A DNA stretch of 64,000 nucleotides from Sclerodactyla briareus (Eukaryota; Echinodermata; Holothuroidea; Dendrochirotida; Sclerodactylidae): contig JAODTK010004665.1 of NCBI GenBank assembly GCA_026419785.1, positions 1-64,000 on the forward strand, read 5' to 3'. Below, in pieces: positions 24,601-32,324 of the stretch (position 1 is the first letter of the stretch; every line of letters begins with the position of its first letter). The notes under the pieces were generated by a model, which was not told the origin of the DNA, ran no database searches, and saw only the letters and a program-made list of their open reading frames with translations. A program made the translations under genes and the position numbers.

Positions 24601-27600
24601 GTTACAGTAACTGTACATTGCTGAAGGACATACTGTGTTAGGATTACATATAACCTAGGTGATATTGTGGATGCAGATATAGTCTCACGAACCTTGTTTT
24701 GAGGTTATAATAGTACGGGTCATATTTTTTATACTGCCCAATTCCAAAATTCATAGCTCACGTGGCGGGTCTTATGAATGCCATTGAATTAGCCAAGTGC
24801 GTTTACGAGATTATCAATTCTCGATTAAGGGATGACACATCACGTGACCATATTGGGATCCAGCTGATGAAGTTCGACATTAACTTTACGCCAACTATGA
24901 GCTTCGTTTGTAAGGTTGGGTCGTGTAAAGTTTATATCAACATAATCTGACTGCCTGTTTGAAACAACGTATGGCCTTACACTGGTAGGCATATAGCGGT
25001 CATGGTCCCGGGAGAGAGCCAGAATCATCGGCCCAGACCAGTGAGTAACGACAGGGTAACGAATCCGTGAGAGGAGAAATTAAACATACATTTACATTGG
25101 AATATGGAGCGACGCATACTTGTGTTTGAAACCACAAAACATCCATTGTACCAAGGGGGATTGAGTGAATTGCTGCACTTTCACCAGCGTGAACGCGGTT
25201 CGGTTTCTGGTTCCAGGAGTGATCTTCGGGTTCTGGTTTATATTTCATTGTTTAATTGAGTTGGCCCTTACCTTCACGTGGAATATCTATAGATAAGATA
25301 CACAAGCCTTATGGATATCTTCGAAATGTCCTGAAATAGATTAGGTGACAATTCGTTTGGGGAGGAGGATGCTCGTTCTGAAGTCGATCACTGTTTGCTA
25401 TGTGTAGAGTGGGTTGTTGCTTCACGACGCAGTGCCCAGGTTTTCCTGTGCAGTTATTGGGAAGACCTGACCCTATTCTACTAAGGAGGGCTGTCTGATT
25501 TGAGTGGGATGCTTATTGAAATAAACAATTGCTCTCACAATGGTATTCATTTTTTCCGTTTTTTTTTTCCCTTCAAGAAAAATGTTCAAAAAGTGAAAAC
25601 TTAAAAATGCAGGTTGTGACCTAGGGGTAGGGTGAGCCTTGTGGGGGAACTTGGCCCCCCCCCCCCGTCGGGGAACTCGGGACCCCGTCGGGGAAATCCT
25701 GGCGCCACCACTGCTCTCAGCTGTACGCAAAGGGGCCATTCCTGGAAATAAGCAATAATGATGTCCATCTTCTCGCACATCTCTCTTTTCACTCACTAAA
25801 GTGTTGTGACTAGCCCACTTTCCCGTGCCGTGTAAGACATTACACGTATTGTGTCATGTCGCACAATTTGTGTAAATTTTTACACAACCTTTACACAATG
25901 TTTTGTCATTCTGTACACAACACCGGGATAGGTGTTGTTTGTTACGCCACCTTCGAAAGAGTGAGTACTACCAGAGCGCCCTCAATTCCTATGGGAATAT
26001 TTACCAGCTGCAGAAAAAAAACGTCACAGAATGTTCATGCACGATAATCGATACTAGACTTGCGTTAAGACGAGTTATGTTTTAGACCTACTTGAAGCTG
26101 GGATTGTTCTTATATGTCTACACCAAAAAATATGGCAGCCAACTGACTGAAATAATCGTCTCGTCCAAATTACCAAAATGTGGGCGGGGTAATGTGAGAA
26201 AAATGTTTGAATTGTCAAAACTGCTAAAACGGCAATCTCGATTGTCGGGTCCGCGTAAACAGCTGTTACGGTCTAACCGTTCACGGACATATTTGGATAT
26301 TACAAGCCGGGGTGTGTTCCCATCAGTGTTGTGATGGGCGCATCCAAAATTAGGAGCGATTGCAAAATGGGACCAGAACGATGATTATATAAACACAAAA
26401 CACCGAGAGTACGTGTGCGCGTGATGGCGCACGCAGAAAAGTCCGCGAGTGGTTATATAAAGCAGCAGGTAATAGGGAATATAAAGTATCATCGTCTTAA
26501 CACAAAGACTAATCAATCCTGTAATTGGATGGACTACCGATGTAGGCCTCAAAGGCGACTCGTTCAGCCAGAGCTCCGCTCACACTGGTGACTGCGTGGC
26601 CGCGAACACGACTGGAAGAGAAGTGAGTCAGCTTATGCTCGGACTCGGGCGAGAAAAAGTTACCATAAACGATGAACGGGGTTCGATGGTTTCCCCAAAG
26701 GCGAAGGCGACCTACCGCCCAGTGGGTGACGCACCGAAATAGATGGGTGAAGAAAAAGGAACAGAAGAAGCGAGATGGATTTTGACGACGAGGGAAACTT
26801 TCACGCGCTATCGCCCAGCACTCTGTCATCCACCAGTCATTTAAAACAATCACTATACAGTCCACTCTCGTGTCTTATCAATCGCAACCCCATCCCCCAC
26901 TTGCCCACTTGCTCACACTCGGGGTAACTTGAGGAACCGAAAACCGACCCGTATAGGCAATGCCTACATTAATCGTTCATGTGTGATATTGAGTCGTTTC
27001 ATTTATTGTTGTACTAAAAAGAGGGAAACCCTTCGATGGGTTAGCATCGCTCATGCTTACCCTGTGTCTATTTTCTTGTTAGAATCATACCTGTGAAATC
27101 GATTTTGAGATGTGCAACTATACAACCGTTCCTAGTTGCCAATCAAGCTGAAAATGATCTTCATTCTATTTTGAAAGGGGCACTGCTAATCTGGTTACCT
27201 CAACCAATCTAAAACCAGAAACTTGCTGATTTCTGGTCGGCGTGTTGCACCAGCTATTTTCATGGCTGACAGATACTACATCAGTCTACTTATCTTAATA
27301 TCTTGGTATGGAAATCTAGCAACCACCTGTCCTGGGAACTTCCAATATCAAGTCATCGCTAAGTAATGCTCTAGAAAGTGGGCTTTTATTCGCACAAGGA
27401 ACCTACTTCAACCACAACGAGCTACTTATGCTTTACAAAGCCCAAATTAGCTTCCTAATGGAATATGGTTGCCATATTTGGGGTGGGGCTTCGCCATCCT
27501 CTCTCAGTGTCCTGGATCGTATCGAGAAAAGGCCATTGTCCATCAACGATGACATCTTACATCCTCACTGAATATCTATCACATGCAGATCTGTATCATC

Positions 27601-28517
27601 TCTCTGCCCTCCTTTACCGTTACTTTTATGGTCATGTTGTTGTAGTGGGGATGTGTCATCCTTTACTCGAGGTTTACTCGAAATACTCGCTTTCTTCTTC
27701 CAGCACCCCCCCCCCGTTTCGGTTGCATCTTCACGTAATAGCACCGGAAACTATGATCGACTCCGTTTTTCCTCGCACTTCCGCGTGCCCTGGAATAGGC
27801 TTCATCGGGATGTATTTCCTCCGGATTTTGACCTCCAGCGGTTTTCAAGAGTAGAATTAACAAGATGGATCTTCCTCTTCTTTTAGTGTCTGTGCTTGGG
27901 GGTGACCTTTTTGTTTAGGGCAATTATGGGTTCGCCCTTCTCATGTCACTTTGTTTAAAAAAAAAAAAAAAAAAAAAAAAATAAACTCGATTCACAGTAT
28001 ATTAGAAAAAGAGGATCACGAGGCGCCCTCGGGGCCGTATACCCGTGGAGGAAGCATCCACAAGCTGGTTTCTAGTAATACGTTGTTTTTCATCAGACTC
28101 GCCGGAGCGGATCGGAATTATTATGCTTTGTGAGTTTGTATATACCTCGTTACATAGTTCAAAATAATTCAGCAGCCTGACAATACTGAGAAAAAGTTTT
28201 CACAAAAGAGCTTGCGTCTTTTCATTATTCATTTTCATTTAATAACAACCCATTATTAGACCTATATTTTAAAGGTAATCATGTAATAGGTACTACGGAT
28301 CCATAAGTGATCCAAGGATATCGTGTGAATGTCATAATTTGACATTTGTTCGTTCGTGAATCACTGATGTCGTGCTCGGATCCCAATTTGTTTGACATTG
28401 CACGATTGTTGACTATATACTCACATCCATTCCAGTATACCATCAGCAGGAAGATGCAGCGTAGTATTCTTCCTACGGACAGACCCAGCCTCCGGAAAAG
28501 CGAAGCCAACTGCAGGA
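9482..28517 (-). CDS. Amt: AMT-type ammonium transporter gene (multi-exon, minus strand)
   Basis: The family consists of polytopic membrane proteins (usually 11 transmembrane helices, trimeric) that conduct ammonium/ammonia. In gene order (high to low coordinate) the exons encode: the TM1-2 motif GFAFxEAGSVRxKNTT; TPFIxYGNFF and the signature SGALAERVAFEAY; GFVYPVVTHW; GSSVxHMVAGVAALL (first pore His); ILFFGFLAFNGGSQ; VAICAGC and KIDxPVDAV; VHLGGGTLGV (second pore His); and a last transmembrane helix with FRVxxxIEQM. The SGAxAER and NGGS signatures place it in AMT rather than Rh. Introns run from about 0.6 to 5 kb. Frame-breaking 1-2 base indels occur in most exons while most GT/AG borders remain, so I read this as a real gene in error-prone sequence; a recent pseudogene is the alternative. 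The first coding exon, upstream of TM1, was not found. Identification is by motif recall, not by search. Confidence 0.85.
9787..9913 (-). CDS. Amt: ammonium transporter exon: last transmembrane helix
   Basis: One continuous frame of 42 codons reads SWLWNVLGGLAIAAWCTALS, then IIIFGGLQLLDIFRVDAQIE and QM. This is the AMT pattern of a tryptophan-containing final helix followed by (L/F)RV-acidic-G/D at the start of the cytoplasmic tail. Borders are clean: acceptor TTTACTTTACTAG (AG 9914-9915) and donor GTAAG (9782-9786). It is one of the few exons with no visible indel. The phase 0 start fits the phase 0 end of the preceding exon at 11301. Confidence 0.85.
9914..11300. other. ammonium transporter intron with hairpin element
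   Basis: Intron between the VHLGGG exon and the last transmembrane exon. Apart from the inverted repeat at 10091-10220 I see no other element. GT-rich words occur at 10690-10735, and a phrase resembling a small G-rich tract lies at about 10605-10630. Confidence 0.6.
10091..10220. mobile_element. hairpin (inverted-repeat) element, MITE-like
   Basis: The left arm 10091-10127 (TGGCAACATTTGATGGACGT then CATATCTACCATTTTTT) is the reverse complement of the right arm 10181-10220 with about five differences, so the two arms can form a stem of some 36 bp around a ~55 base loop. Pairing weakens but continues outward, with GGCAA and TTTTGC words on both sides. Non-autonomous hairpin elements have this shape. 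No target duplication could be fixed, and it lies within a transporter intron. Confidence 0.65.
11301..11403 (-). CDS. Amt: ammonium transporter exon: second pore histidine
   Basis: The acceptor (TCTCTTTCGCCCGTAG, AG at 11404-11405) is followed by TT that completes a GTT valine codon with the phase 1 G of the previous exon, then HLGGGTLGV. The frame then shifts by one or two bases to read SVTVLSSQINGV and again to YGGSAEAVLFV before a perfect donor GTAAG (11296-11300). The pattern matches the AMT segment with the second twin-histidine site, GGG, and the GGSxEA loop before the last helix. A 170-codon open frame crosses this exon in one of its frames but continues far into the intron and is not itself the gene. 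Confidence 0.85.
11404..13740. other. ammonium transporter intron, first part
   Basis: Intron sequence with C/G runs near 11742, 11947-11958 and 13691-13700. A G+C-rich patch at 12880-13130 has open frames on both strands, but they match nothing and have no splice borders, so I call it non-coding. Confidence 0.5.
13750..14010 (-). mobile_element. tRNA-derived SINE, minus strand
   Basis: Read on the minus strand, the head at about 14000-13930 resembles a tRNA, with an A-box-like TGGCCTAATTGGTCGAGC followed by a degenerate B box. The body contains the GGTAAAGTACCTTGCTGAAGG phrase seen in diverged form at 18880-18900 (AAAGTACCTTGCCCAAGGG). The tail contains a perfect 12 bp inverted repeat TTATAAGCGCTT (13753-13764 with 13781-13792). 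The same AGCGCTT tail motif ends the SINE at 18761-18996, so the two belong to one family. Confidence 0.65.
14788..14932 (-). CDS. Amt: ammonium transporter exon: VAICAGC to KIDxPVDAV
   Basis: The exon opens with SVAICAGCNSAYGWGAA, matching the AMT motif (GxVAxCAGC) that follows the LINGAL-type segment of the previous exon. It then shifts frame to CLGAVDVLGVSALVF and again to KCKID, closing with PVDAV. The DPxDAV sequence immediately precedes the second pore histidine in the family, and the next exon begins exactly there. The donor is damaged (GTCG followed by GAGTGAGG rather than GTGAG) and no AG is visible at the expected acceptor, so both borders are approximate. At least two indels are needed. 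Confidence 0.75.
14933..16384. other. ammonium transporter intron, no feature seen
   Basis: Non-coding and moderately AT-rich. Open frames of 60-86 codons have no recognisable content, and I found no element here. Confidence 0.5.
16385..16453 (+). repeat. 35 bp tandem duplication
   Basis: CAATCGTACTAACTTGCA begins at 16385 and again at 16420, followed in both copies by (T/G)GATAAAATGACAT. This is a two-copy direct repeat with a 35-base period and one substitution, which implies a recent local duplication. Confidence 0.9.
16518..16590 (+). mobile_element. tRNA-like SINE head, degenerate
   Basis: A B-box-like segment (CCCAGGTCGAAATCCCGCGC) follows a decayed A-box region. The sequence after it (TTTTTTCCTTCCTTGAGATG, then a TGAATGTTG phrase) resembles the sequence after the better tRNA-like head at 17914-17992, suggesting one SINE family in plus orientation. 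Confidence 0.4.
17125..17147 (+). repeat. poly-G tract (5 G, T, 17 G)
   Basis: A homopolymer in an intron of the transporter gene, unlikely to be read accurately in length. No coding meaning. Confidence 0.95.
17914..18050 (+). mobile_element. tRNA-derived SINE head, plus strand
   Basis: An A-box-like TGTGTAGTGGTTAGGAT and a good B box GGTTCGATTCC lie about 30 bases apart, as in tRNA-like promoters. The acceptor stem does not pair, so this is not a functional tRNA gene. The downstream tail (GAGGGACAGCTGGTGAATGT) resembles the tail after 16590. Confidence 0.55.
18511..19450 (+). repeat. AGGTCA-rich dispersed repeat, copy 1, interrupted by a SINE
   Basis: It starts with ATCCCCGCGACGCTGTAAGC, then GGGGATTATTATGGTTTC, a C-rich GCCGCC-type patch, GTTCGATTG, and GGTTGCACATGTCCACCCCA. 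The same order recurs at 20965 and 50980. After the SINE insertion (18761-18996) it continues with AAGGTCAT-type words separated by TTTCAAACTT phrases (19075-19440). Non-coding, and probably a non-autonomous element of several hundred bases. Confidence 0.75.
18761..18996 (-). mobile_element. tRNA-derived SINE with target-site duplication
   Basis: On the minus strand the head (from about 18990) reads TAGCTCGTTGGTAGAGC (A box) and, 30 bases on, GCGAGTTCGATTCCC (B box), typical of a tRNA-derived pol III promoter. The body has the AAAGTACCTTGCCCAAGGG phrase, and the tail has the AGCGCTTT motifs shared with 13750-14010. It is flanked by near-identical 12-14 base words, TTATGAAGGCTT (left) and ATATGAAGGGTT (right). 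It splits the AGGTCA-rich repeat, so it inserted after that element. Confidence 0.8.
19894..20108 (-). CDS. Amt: ammonium transporter exon: FFGFLAFNGGS segment
   Basis: A clean frame of about 60 codons begins VGLILFFGFLAFNGGSQAFE and runs through SVVNTIIIVHGALLLTMLIV. The FGxxxFNGGS motif and the following VNT-containing helix are AMT hallmarks. After KYL the frame shifts by one base, then continues GIKRWSIILIINEVDLN to a consensus donor GTGAGTAC (19886-19893). An AG lies at 20109-20110. However, the codons just before it (FALV) also fit the family, so the true acceptor may be a few bases upstream near 20117 with its G missing. Confidence 0.9.
20534..20658 (-). CDS. Amt: ammonium transporter exon: first pore histidine
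   Basis: The acceptor GATTTTGCAG (AG 20659-20660) precedes codons for GSSV, then after an indel HMVA, then VAA, ILGPRM and finally RFNDDGSANEINGHSIP, ending at a GTGAGG donor (20528-20533). The family order is (A)GSxVVHxxxGxAAL, a helix, LGPRxxRF, a loop, then GHSxPL. At least three small indels separate the pieces. The His in HMVA corresponds to the first of the twin pore histidines. Confidence 0.85.
20965..21790 (+). repeat. AGGTCA-rich dispersed repeat, copy 2
   Basis: The start ACCCCGCAACACTGTAGTGT, GGGGATCATTATGGTTTTG, a GCCGCCGCC patch, GGCGTTAGCGCTCTCATT and TTGGTACACATGTCCC match copies at 18511 and 50980 in the same order. It continues as AAGGTCATCAGGTCAAGTTT-type words into the tandem array at 21791, so the array may have grown from the end of such an element. 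Confidence 0.75.
21791..24050 (+). repeat. ~600 bp tandem array, about 3.7 units, AGGTCA-rich
   Basis: Units begin near 21791, 22392, 22981 and 23593 at the phrase TTTTGCAATAACATTGAACA, with spacings of 601, 589 and 612. The landmark GGTTCACCATTGTGATAT recurs near 22130, 22730, 23325 and 23928. Each unit contains two related ~190 bp half-units (ATGCTCCTAGGAGTGGATGT type). It also contains AGGTCA/GGGTCA words in direct order (AGGTCA-TTAA-AGGTCA and onward) and a TGACCTCTGACCT cluster on the opposite strand. Copies differ mainly by 1-2 base indels. The last unit is truncated. It lies in an intron of the transporter gene. Confidence 0.85.
24058..24090 (-). CDS. possible small exon next to the tandem array
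   Basis: A consensus donor (ACAAG followed by GTGAGTCC, GT at 24056-24057) ends a short frame that reads MSNPYSPVQ, or APYK in another frame. It lies between two transporter exons and could supply the few residues expected before GSSV, but the residues do not match the family and no acceptor is clear. A chance donor is as likely. Confidence 0.2.
24983..25065 (-). CDS. Amt: ammonium transporter exon: GFVYPVVTHW segment
   Basis: Allowing for two or three indels, the minus strand reads GFV, YPVVTHW and WADDSGWL. This is the AMT segment between SGAxAER and the first pore histidine (family pattern GxxYPxxxHWxW). The preceding pyrimidine tract TTTAATTTCTCCTCTCACG fits an acceptor whose AG is lost. 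The 3' border is uncertain; a weak donor GTGTAAGG sits at 24976-24982. Confidence 0.6.
25838..25965 (+). repeat. TACACAA palindromic repeat, copy 1
   Basis: TTGTGTAAATTTTTACACAA and TTTACACAATGTTTTGTCAT are internally inverted words. The same combination recurs at 44255-44375 (CACAACCTTTACACAATGTT) and, shorter, at 45770-45840. All end in a CACCA/CACCC word some 70-90 bases on. A short non-autonomous element is likely. Confidence 0.6.
26538..26740 (-). CDS. Amt: ammonium transporter exon: SGALAERVAFEAY signature
   Basis: The minus strand reads YFGA, HWAVG, FAFAFGET, TPFIVYGNFFSPESEHKLTH, then F-F-Q and VFAAT pieces in other frames, and finally VTSVSGALAERVAFEAYIG. The family pattern is YWxxGxxxxFG, GxxxFF, F(F)FQxxFAAT, (T)IVSGAxAER. 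Four or so single-base shifts are needed. The polypyrimidine tract TTCCTTTTTCTTCACCCATC lies just upstream of 26741, but no AG is left, so the 5' border is approximate; an AG at 26712-26713 is the alternative. The donor is a weak GTAGTC (26532-26537). Confidence 0.85.
27170..27981 (+). mobile_element. LINE 3' end: reverse-transcriptase C-terminal region, 3' UTR and poly-A
   Basis: Broken plus-strand frames give LSWE, LLMLYKAQISFLMEYGCHIW, LDRIEKR, LSHADLYHLSALLYRYFYGH and FRVPWNRLHRDVFPPDFDLQ, then FKSRINK. That series is typical of the C-terminal part of jockey/CR1-superfamily LINE polymerases (KAQxRxxMEYxSHxW; LSLFYRYxxG; FPRTSRxWNxLP). A short 3' UTR with GGGTGACCTTT and GGGTTCGCCC ends in 25 A residues (27957-27981). 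It is 5'-truncated and has many indels, so it is dead or badly read. It lies in a transporter intron. Confidence 0.85.
28425..28517 (-). CDS. Amt: ammonium transporter exon: TM1-TM2 GFAF-EAG motif
   Basis: The acceptor CTCCTCTTACGACTAG (AG 28518-28519) is followed by an open frame reading VGFAFPEAGSVRRKNTTLHL and on to EW, ending at a consensus donor GTGAGTAT (28417-28424). The family has (Q)xGFAxLEAGxVRxKN at this place; the proline for leucine fits a single base change or indel. The exon length is 93 bp. This is the most N-terminal exon I can identify. Confidence 0.8.
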
Positions 28518-29280
28518 CTAGTCGTAAGAGGAGAGAACAGAAAATAGGTTAGCCAATGGAGGATGTTCATATATAGGCTTAGTTTCATTGTATTAGGGAA
28601 CGCTGCATGGTGGTCCGAGTGTGCGCGCTCGCGCAATTACATGATGAGGTACGGGGTTGATGCTGATTTCCAGTACATTTTAACAGCGCCCATCGGCTCT
28701 ATTCAGGAAACTTTACGGGTCACATTGCGCGTATAGGCCCACAGTTAGGCCTGATGTTATGTTGTCACAGACTGAAGGGGTAGCAGAGCTTTTGCAGTCG
28801 ACTTACCCCTCTTTTCAGCTGAGGGCGTTTTTTTTTCTTTGGGGGGGGGGGGCGGAGGACTGGGGGGGGGCGGAGGCATACAAAATGGAACGCTGTGAGT
28901 TATTCACCGATTTATTTATTTGCACCGACTGAATAAAAAGGGAAAACGACCCTATGCGAAAGTTCGATAGGCGTTTATCCAAGGAAGACTGGGTACAGGT
29001 TTGATTTAGCTCTTGTTTACACTAGTGACGTCAGTGGGTAATGTTTTGCGATATTGTGAGTAGATATTTTGCGAGTATCTCGGCTCTGTGAATATGAAAG
29101 GATATCATATCCCGAGCTCGGCTGGGGGGGGGGGGGTCCGAACCCACGCAACCCAGCGCGATAGCAGGAAGCGAGTGTTCAGTTGTTAGAAGTATGACTG
29201 CGTTTGAATTGAAAAACGGACGTCGAACGAGACACGGGTGGTTTGAATTAGGCCCCGGCAATCCAACGATAACTGAATTG
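28518..29280. other. upstream of the recognised transporter exons; nothing identified
   Basis: The first coding exon and promoter of the transporter should lie beyond 28517, but I could not recognise them. This stretch has G runs at about 28841-28852, 28862-28870 and 29125-29136, and no supported exon. Confidence 0.4.
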
Positions 29281-29284
29281 GCTC

Positions 29285-29776
29285 AAACACTTTAACAGCA
29301 CATTGAAGGTGATCGCGTGTCATTCCGGGAGTGGGAGAAATTTTCAAATTGCCTCAATATTGAACGGTTGGCCTCTCAGTTAATGAATAGCTACATGCTT
29401 ATGCTGAGCGGACGGTGCTGTGTATAGAATAGCAATACGCCCCGTTTGAATGTCTTCAGACGCGCTTCGGAAAATGTCCACGAAGAGTAACACAGACCGG
29501 AGTTGATCAAACAATTTAAACGCACGAGAATGTAATTCGCGTGTCAGTCCGTATCAGGGGAAAATTCCGCCTCAAGATGTCCCCGGTTAGAGTAGCGCAT
29601 ACCGTGACGGTCAAACATTTAACGACACTTAAGGTGATCGCGTCGTGTCAGTACGGGTGCGGGACATTGTCAACGAATTGCTTCAATGTATTGTACGCGT
29701 TGCCTCTCCAGTTAATATAATATCCCATGGTATAAGCCCACTTGGACGCGCAGATATTCAGCTATGAACGCGCAGC
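29285..29776 (+). repeat. degenerate tandem repeat, about three partial units
   Basis: The phrase (C)AAACA.TTTAA..CAC..(GA)AGGTGATCGCGTGTCAGT recurs near 29283, 29507 and 29608, each followed by a CGGGAGTGGGAGAAATTTTC-like or GGGGAAAATTCC-like segment and a GTTGCCTCTCAGTTAAT phrase. Its right end (29738-29776, CACTTGGACGCGCAGATATT and onward) is nearly identical to 37064-37102. Confidence 0.6.
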
Positions 29777-29804
29777 AGAACAGAAGACAACCGTGGCGTG
29801 TTGT

Positions 29805-29945
29805 CAGCATAATCATGTGTTGTCCGCATCTTAGTAGTTGTCAGCATATCTGGTGTTGTCATCATCGTGTTGTCAGCATATCTGTTGTTGTCAGCATCTT
29901 GTGTTGTCAGCATCATCTTGTGTTGTCATCATTCGTGTTCTCAGC
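29805..29945 (+). repeat. GTTGTCAGCATC minisatellite
   Basis: About nine to ten imperfect copies of a 12-18 base word (TGTTGTCAGCATCATCTTG type) follow one another. The serine/histidine/cysteine-rich open frame through it is a consequence of the repeat. Confidence 0.85.
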
Positions 29946-30369
29946 CTCATCTTTCCTCGAACATTTGTTGTTTTTCCTCCCTTAGTGTAAATCTCCTACG
30001 CGTTCACTCTATACCAATGGTTTATTGCTCCGTCAACGGATTGATAACCAAAATATTTTGGATTACTTATTTCCAGTACTATTTCCAGTCGCAAGCGATT
30101 TCAGTCGAGCGCATTTTTTGAAAATCTCAACTTAACGGTCTCATATCGACGAACCTATACGATAGCCTACCACAGTTTTAGTTTGTATATGCAGGATTGG
30201 ATCAATTTTATTTATCTGCAACGGACCTATTTATTTGAAAAGGAATGTCAGACATCTCAAGAAACTTGTTTTCTGTATTCAATATCTCAACAGAGAGACC
30301 ATTATTAGGAATAACCAGGGGGAAGTAATTTCTCACTCGGTTTTGGCTCGTTCATCGTTTTGGAATGCG

Positions 30370-31515
30370 GAACAACGGACACAATTTTAAGAATGGCACG
30401 CTAAACTGTCGTGGAATTACCAAAGAAGACAACAACGGAGCTTATTGAAGACCTCTGGAAATACAACCTCGATGTCACCCCGCCCGTCCAAGAGACAAAA
30501 ATTATAGGTCCAGACGACATCGAGGGATACTAAGCAGTGCCAGGTCAGACCCATCAATTTCATATACTTTTTCACAAGGTGCTGTAGTAATTCCTATCAC
30601 GGAGCAGGTTTCTTTGTTAAGAGAGGAATTGATTGCACTTTCAGCACCATATCAGATCGCCTTGGTCTATTGACAGTTGATAAACTTATCACAATAAAGT
30701 CCCCACCCTTTTACAGATTATAATATATGCCCCAACCTCGGTGTTAACTCTCAAGAATCCTGAAGAAACAGACAATTTCTATTCACAATCTAGAAAATCT
30801 AGTCAATACAATAAACAAAAAGGAATAATAATATGTGGTGATATTAACGCGAAAGTCGCTTCATCCACTCCACCATCCAAAACATTCGGAAAAATACACA
30901 GTAAAAAACCAATACAAATGGTAAAGTGTTAACGGATCTTCATTGTTGCGAAACAATCTCTATTAGTAATTACTTTCTTACAAGCACAAATTGAGCATAT
31001 CAACACTTGTACGAGTAATTCATACCTAAAACCACAGAATTCCTATCAGAAGTCAAATTGACTCTATATTAGCCCCATTAACTTCAAAATCTATTAGAAC
31101 CGACGCAGAGCAATAAAATGGCCTCCATATCAACACTTATCACAAAATCATTATAAGTAGTTTCACCCTAAAAAGCCTCAACGAGAAGGAAAATTTATCC
31201 AGTCAATAGGGTGTGAGACGTAGTAATTCAGTCATTAAATCAAAACCAAATTGACTAAATGAAGGTTAAACAAGGCTCTCTGAATGTGAAGCAAATTTTT
31301 TTGAGGCCCCTCAAGAGCAATATGGATAAACTCTCATCAATTTGCGTAGAAAATGCTGTGAAAAAATAAAACCCACCCACAGGGAAAAGGTTCCGTTTCA
31401 ATAATATGAAATAGCAGACTTATCCACAAAAACAAGAAAGATCTCAGGACTTCAAATCGACAACGGTCAAGATATAATAAAGAAGAGGAGAGTTTGGTTA
31501 AAAACTGAAAAGGAA
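30370..31515 (+). mobile_element. LINE remnant: AP-endonuclease domain and linker (RTE/L1-like)
   Basis: Plus-strand pieces in changing frames read NGTLNCRGI, LIEDLWKYNLDV, QETKI, GAGFFVKR, FSTISDRLGLL, then ICGDINAKV at about 30831-30857 and QIDSI with SIRTDAE further on. The order (start motif, QETK, F.SDR, GDxNAxVG, QIDYI) is that of the apurinic-like endonuclease of non-LTR retrotransposons. A later WLKTEKE piece fits the region before the polymerase. Many frameshifts and stops show it cannot be translated as written. The polymerase domain is missing here. Confidence 0.8.
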
Positions 31516-32324
31516 TAAAATATTAAGCCGTGGTCACACTTCCCGACTATTTCAGTCGGCCGATTATTTTGAGTAGCCCGATTCGATCGGCCGATCGCGC
31601 TCTCTAGCAAGAGTGGTCACATTGCCCGATTCAGTCAGCCCGCGCCGCCGTCCGATTTATTACTTACAGAAGTTGTCCGATACTATTCGGATCCCACTTA
31701 AAGTTTGTTACACGTCTCTCAAAGCAAGTGTTTTACATGAATAAAGTGTTTATTAGGGGGAATCCTGCGGTTCACCCCGAGATTTCACGGGCGCAATTAG
31801 CAGGCTGATCGTGCCTTATCAGTACCATTGGCGCCGCCGGTAATTTACAAGCGAGGGCGCTGGGAGGGCTTCTTCTTAACACTCCCTCGTTCTTTAGGGG
31901 GCGCCATGTCACCATCTAAGCGGATCGCCACGACTGGGATGGCGTGGAGCGTACAAGAAATTTTCCAGCGATCAGGCCTCCCAGAGGGCCATTGTTGTTC
32001 GTCAGTAAAATGGTGGGCATGATTTGATATTGCGCCAATCTCAAGAGGTTGCAAAAAAGTTGAGTGTGTAAAATTTCCTTGCCAAAATCAAGTCTACATT
32101 GGCCCACGAAAGACGCTACATACTATTGCGCGAGGAGCAATAAGTTCTGCCACATTTTTTTTTTTTTGGGGTGGGGGGGGGGGGGCAATCAGCGAAAAAA
32201 TGACTCAGTGACGAGAATAAATATGTGAGGTAACAAAAACTCTTCTCACTTCGCGTGTCGAGCTCAGGTCTCATATTATTTAATACAGATCTTGTGGAAC
32301 GAAATGCTCACTTCCAAGCAGCTG

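Noticed and set aside
9482-28517. Rh glycoprotein instead of AMT
   Set aside because: The SGAxAER, FNGGS and VHLGGG motifs are AMT-type; Rh proteins differ at these places.
29764-30121. A serine/histidine-rich protein
   Set aside because: The frame is produced by the GTTGTCAGCATC minisatellite.
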